Part shown: positions 62,815-64,000 of the stretch, in pieces
Numbering within the stretch: the stretch's first letter is position 1
Layout: the number at the start of each line of letters is the position of its first letter
NCBI GenBank assembly: GCA_039090855.1
Contig: CM077025.1
Coordinates: forward strand, 101,722,489 to 101,786,488
Length of the DNA: 64,000 nucleotides
Source of the DNA: Macrothele yani
Taxonomy: Eukaryota > Arthropoda > Arachnida > Araneae > Macrothelidae
Direction of reading: 5' to 3'
Position numbers and translations under genes: made by a program
Notes under the pieces: model-generated
The model's input: only the letters and a program-made list of their open reading frames with translations
Databases searched by the model: none
What the model was told of the DNA's origin: nothing

Positions 62815-64000
62815 ATCACCATGCACTTATAAAATAATATATCTTTGGCCCCCATCTTGAGATAGTGAATGTTGGAAGAATAAGTGTTGCAGATATCTGA
62901 GCTACCAAGTGTCCCGAGTTAACCGGATACTGCCCAATTTCGAAAATATTTTCCAGAAATTCGATTTTTCTACAAAAAATCCGGTTTTGCGGTTTCCTTT
63001 TTTTCTTTTTTTTTACATATATTTATTTATTATGTGTGCATGATATTTTTTTCTCATTAATGATATCAGCCATCATTTTTCTCCAGACGCTGGCTGTGGG
63101 AGTCAGTAATGAACGGAAACAAATGAGGGGATTTTTTTGTTAATCCATGGCATTTCAAAAGCCAAGATCATGAGCCCTGCGATGGTAGCAAAACAGTTAG
63201 TGACTTGGAAAGTTGAAGTACTGGCTTATGACGTCACATCCATGGCACTTGTGCAGAGCCTTGTACAGGGATGGGAATTCTGCACCGGTGTGCGCCAAAA
63301 CAAAAATTTTGTGCCATCTTTCTACAAAAGGCAGATTGTGCGCCAGAACACTGTTCCTTGTCGTAATCATCGGGACTTTGGCACAGTAAATTCTCCATAC
63401 ACACTGTTCTGTTTGACGCTGAGTAAGACCATACAGTGGGAAGAAAGATTAAGAGACTCCCAAGTTCTATGGATTTTACATAGTTACAGTAGAAATCGTC
63501 AGTCCACTGCGGACTAAGGAAAACTTCAAGTATGCTATGGAATTCGAAAATCTCAGCGAAATAACGTTAAACATCTGTGTAAAGTATATTTTCGTATTTT
63601 CAGGATTTTAACAAGTATTGAACATTTGCAGGAATGTTTCTTGAGTGTTTTCAATATCATGACATTTCTTCAGGGTTTTTTTGTATTATGTTTTGTTTAA
63701 TTATTTATTTTGTTTTTTGGATGCTATAATTGTTATAAGCGTCTGGGCATGTGACAGAGTTCGCACAACCCCTGTAATCCTGGTAAAATTCTGAAACTTA
63801 ATTTCCCTTTTTTTTCCAAGCCTTGAAAAGTCCTTGATTTTTCTCGTTCTTGTTTTGGTGAAAGGTCATGGAGAGTACTGTTTTCTTTCCAGCAATGAAA
63901 GATTTTAAGAAAAGGTTGAAAAATGAGGATAGAGTGGAGAGCGATTGAAATAATCGGGAAAAAGTCAGCGAATCTCTCAAATGTCCGTAATCACACCGAA
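62815..64000. other. Intron sequence, no recognised gene
   Basis: An open frame 63137-63517 (126 codons) has no recognisable domain and no fitting splice sites. 63740-63960 (AGTTCGCACAACCCCTGTAATCCTGG...GAAAAGTCCTTGATTTTTC) resembles a known style of miniature repeat but I cannot name it. Confidence 0.4.

Noticed and set aside
1..64000. CRISPR arrays, operons, rRNA or prokaryotic regulatory sites
   Set aside because: Spliceosomal exons and animal transposons fill the window. No spaced direct repeats of CRISPR type or rRNA-like stretches were seen.

Overview
The window is about 64 kb of AT-rich, intron-dominated animal DNA, most likely from an arthropod or another invertebrate with a large, transposon-bloated genome. 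No bacterial-type gene organisation is present. The only host gene I can support is a bridge-like lipid transfer protein of the BLTP1 (KIAA1109/tweek) family, read on the + strand. Four exons are visible (7980-8197, 29127-29381, 44284-44466, 59372-59545). Each has AG acceptors and GT donors, their phases agree, and they join into one reading frame matching consecutive parts of that very long protein. The window holds neither end of the gene. The introns between them are about 20.9, 14.9 and 14.9 kb.

Nearly all recognisable intron sequence is nested mobile DNA. 0-6.9 kb: a hAT/BED-finger relic, a tRNA-like palindrome, non-LTR (LINE) 3' fragments and a 1-kb foldback. 10-14 kb: a mariner relic, a tRNA-derived SINE, a Harbinger-type element (TAA target duplication) keeping a MADF/BESS-like gene, and another foldback. 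14.2-20.6 kb: a head-to-head pair of Penelope-like elements (PLEs, reverse transcriptase plus GIY-YIG endonuclease), itself invaded by a SINE-like insert and by a 203-bp tandem array. 20.8-26.9 kb: three more PLE insertions and an RTE fragment. 26.9-28.9 kb: a nearly complete pogo/Tigger element. 31-41 kb: a stack of PLE, RTE, PLE and mariner. 41.5-45.8 kb: Tc1, small palindromes, a Tigger relic and PLE pieces. 45.9-49.1 kb: a near full-length RTE with a 5' inversion. 50.2-55.4 kb: an RTE fragment split by another head-to-head PLE pair. 60.6-62.8 kb: a Tc1/mariner element split by a PLE pair.

The most striking signal is a set of hammerhead-ribozyme-like motifs in the PLE terminal repeats. At least nine sequence versions share CTGANGA, a helix II hairpin, GAAA, and a helix III that is only a short self-complementary word (AGCGCT, AGATCT, ACTAGT, AATT, ACGT, ATAT, AGCT, ACTATAGT). 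Most also have a short helix I whose two strands co-vary between families. Three identical copies sit in a 203-bp tandem array at 17515-18082, part of a separate insertion with a 13-bp target duplication that also contains 75 bp of PLE reverse transcriptase. It looks like a retrozyme or circular-RNA template copied and inserted by the PLE enzyme. A second pattern is a repeated insertion design: inverted, 5'-truncated PLE pairs with 10-15 bp target duplications and a one-sided 30-66 bp extension.
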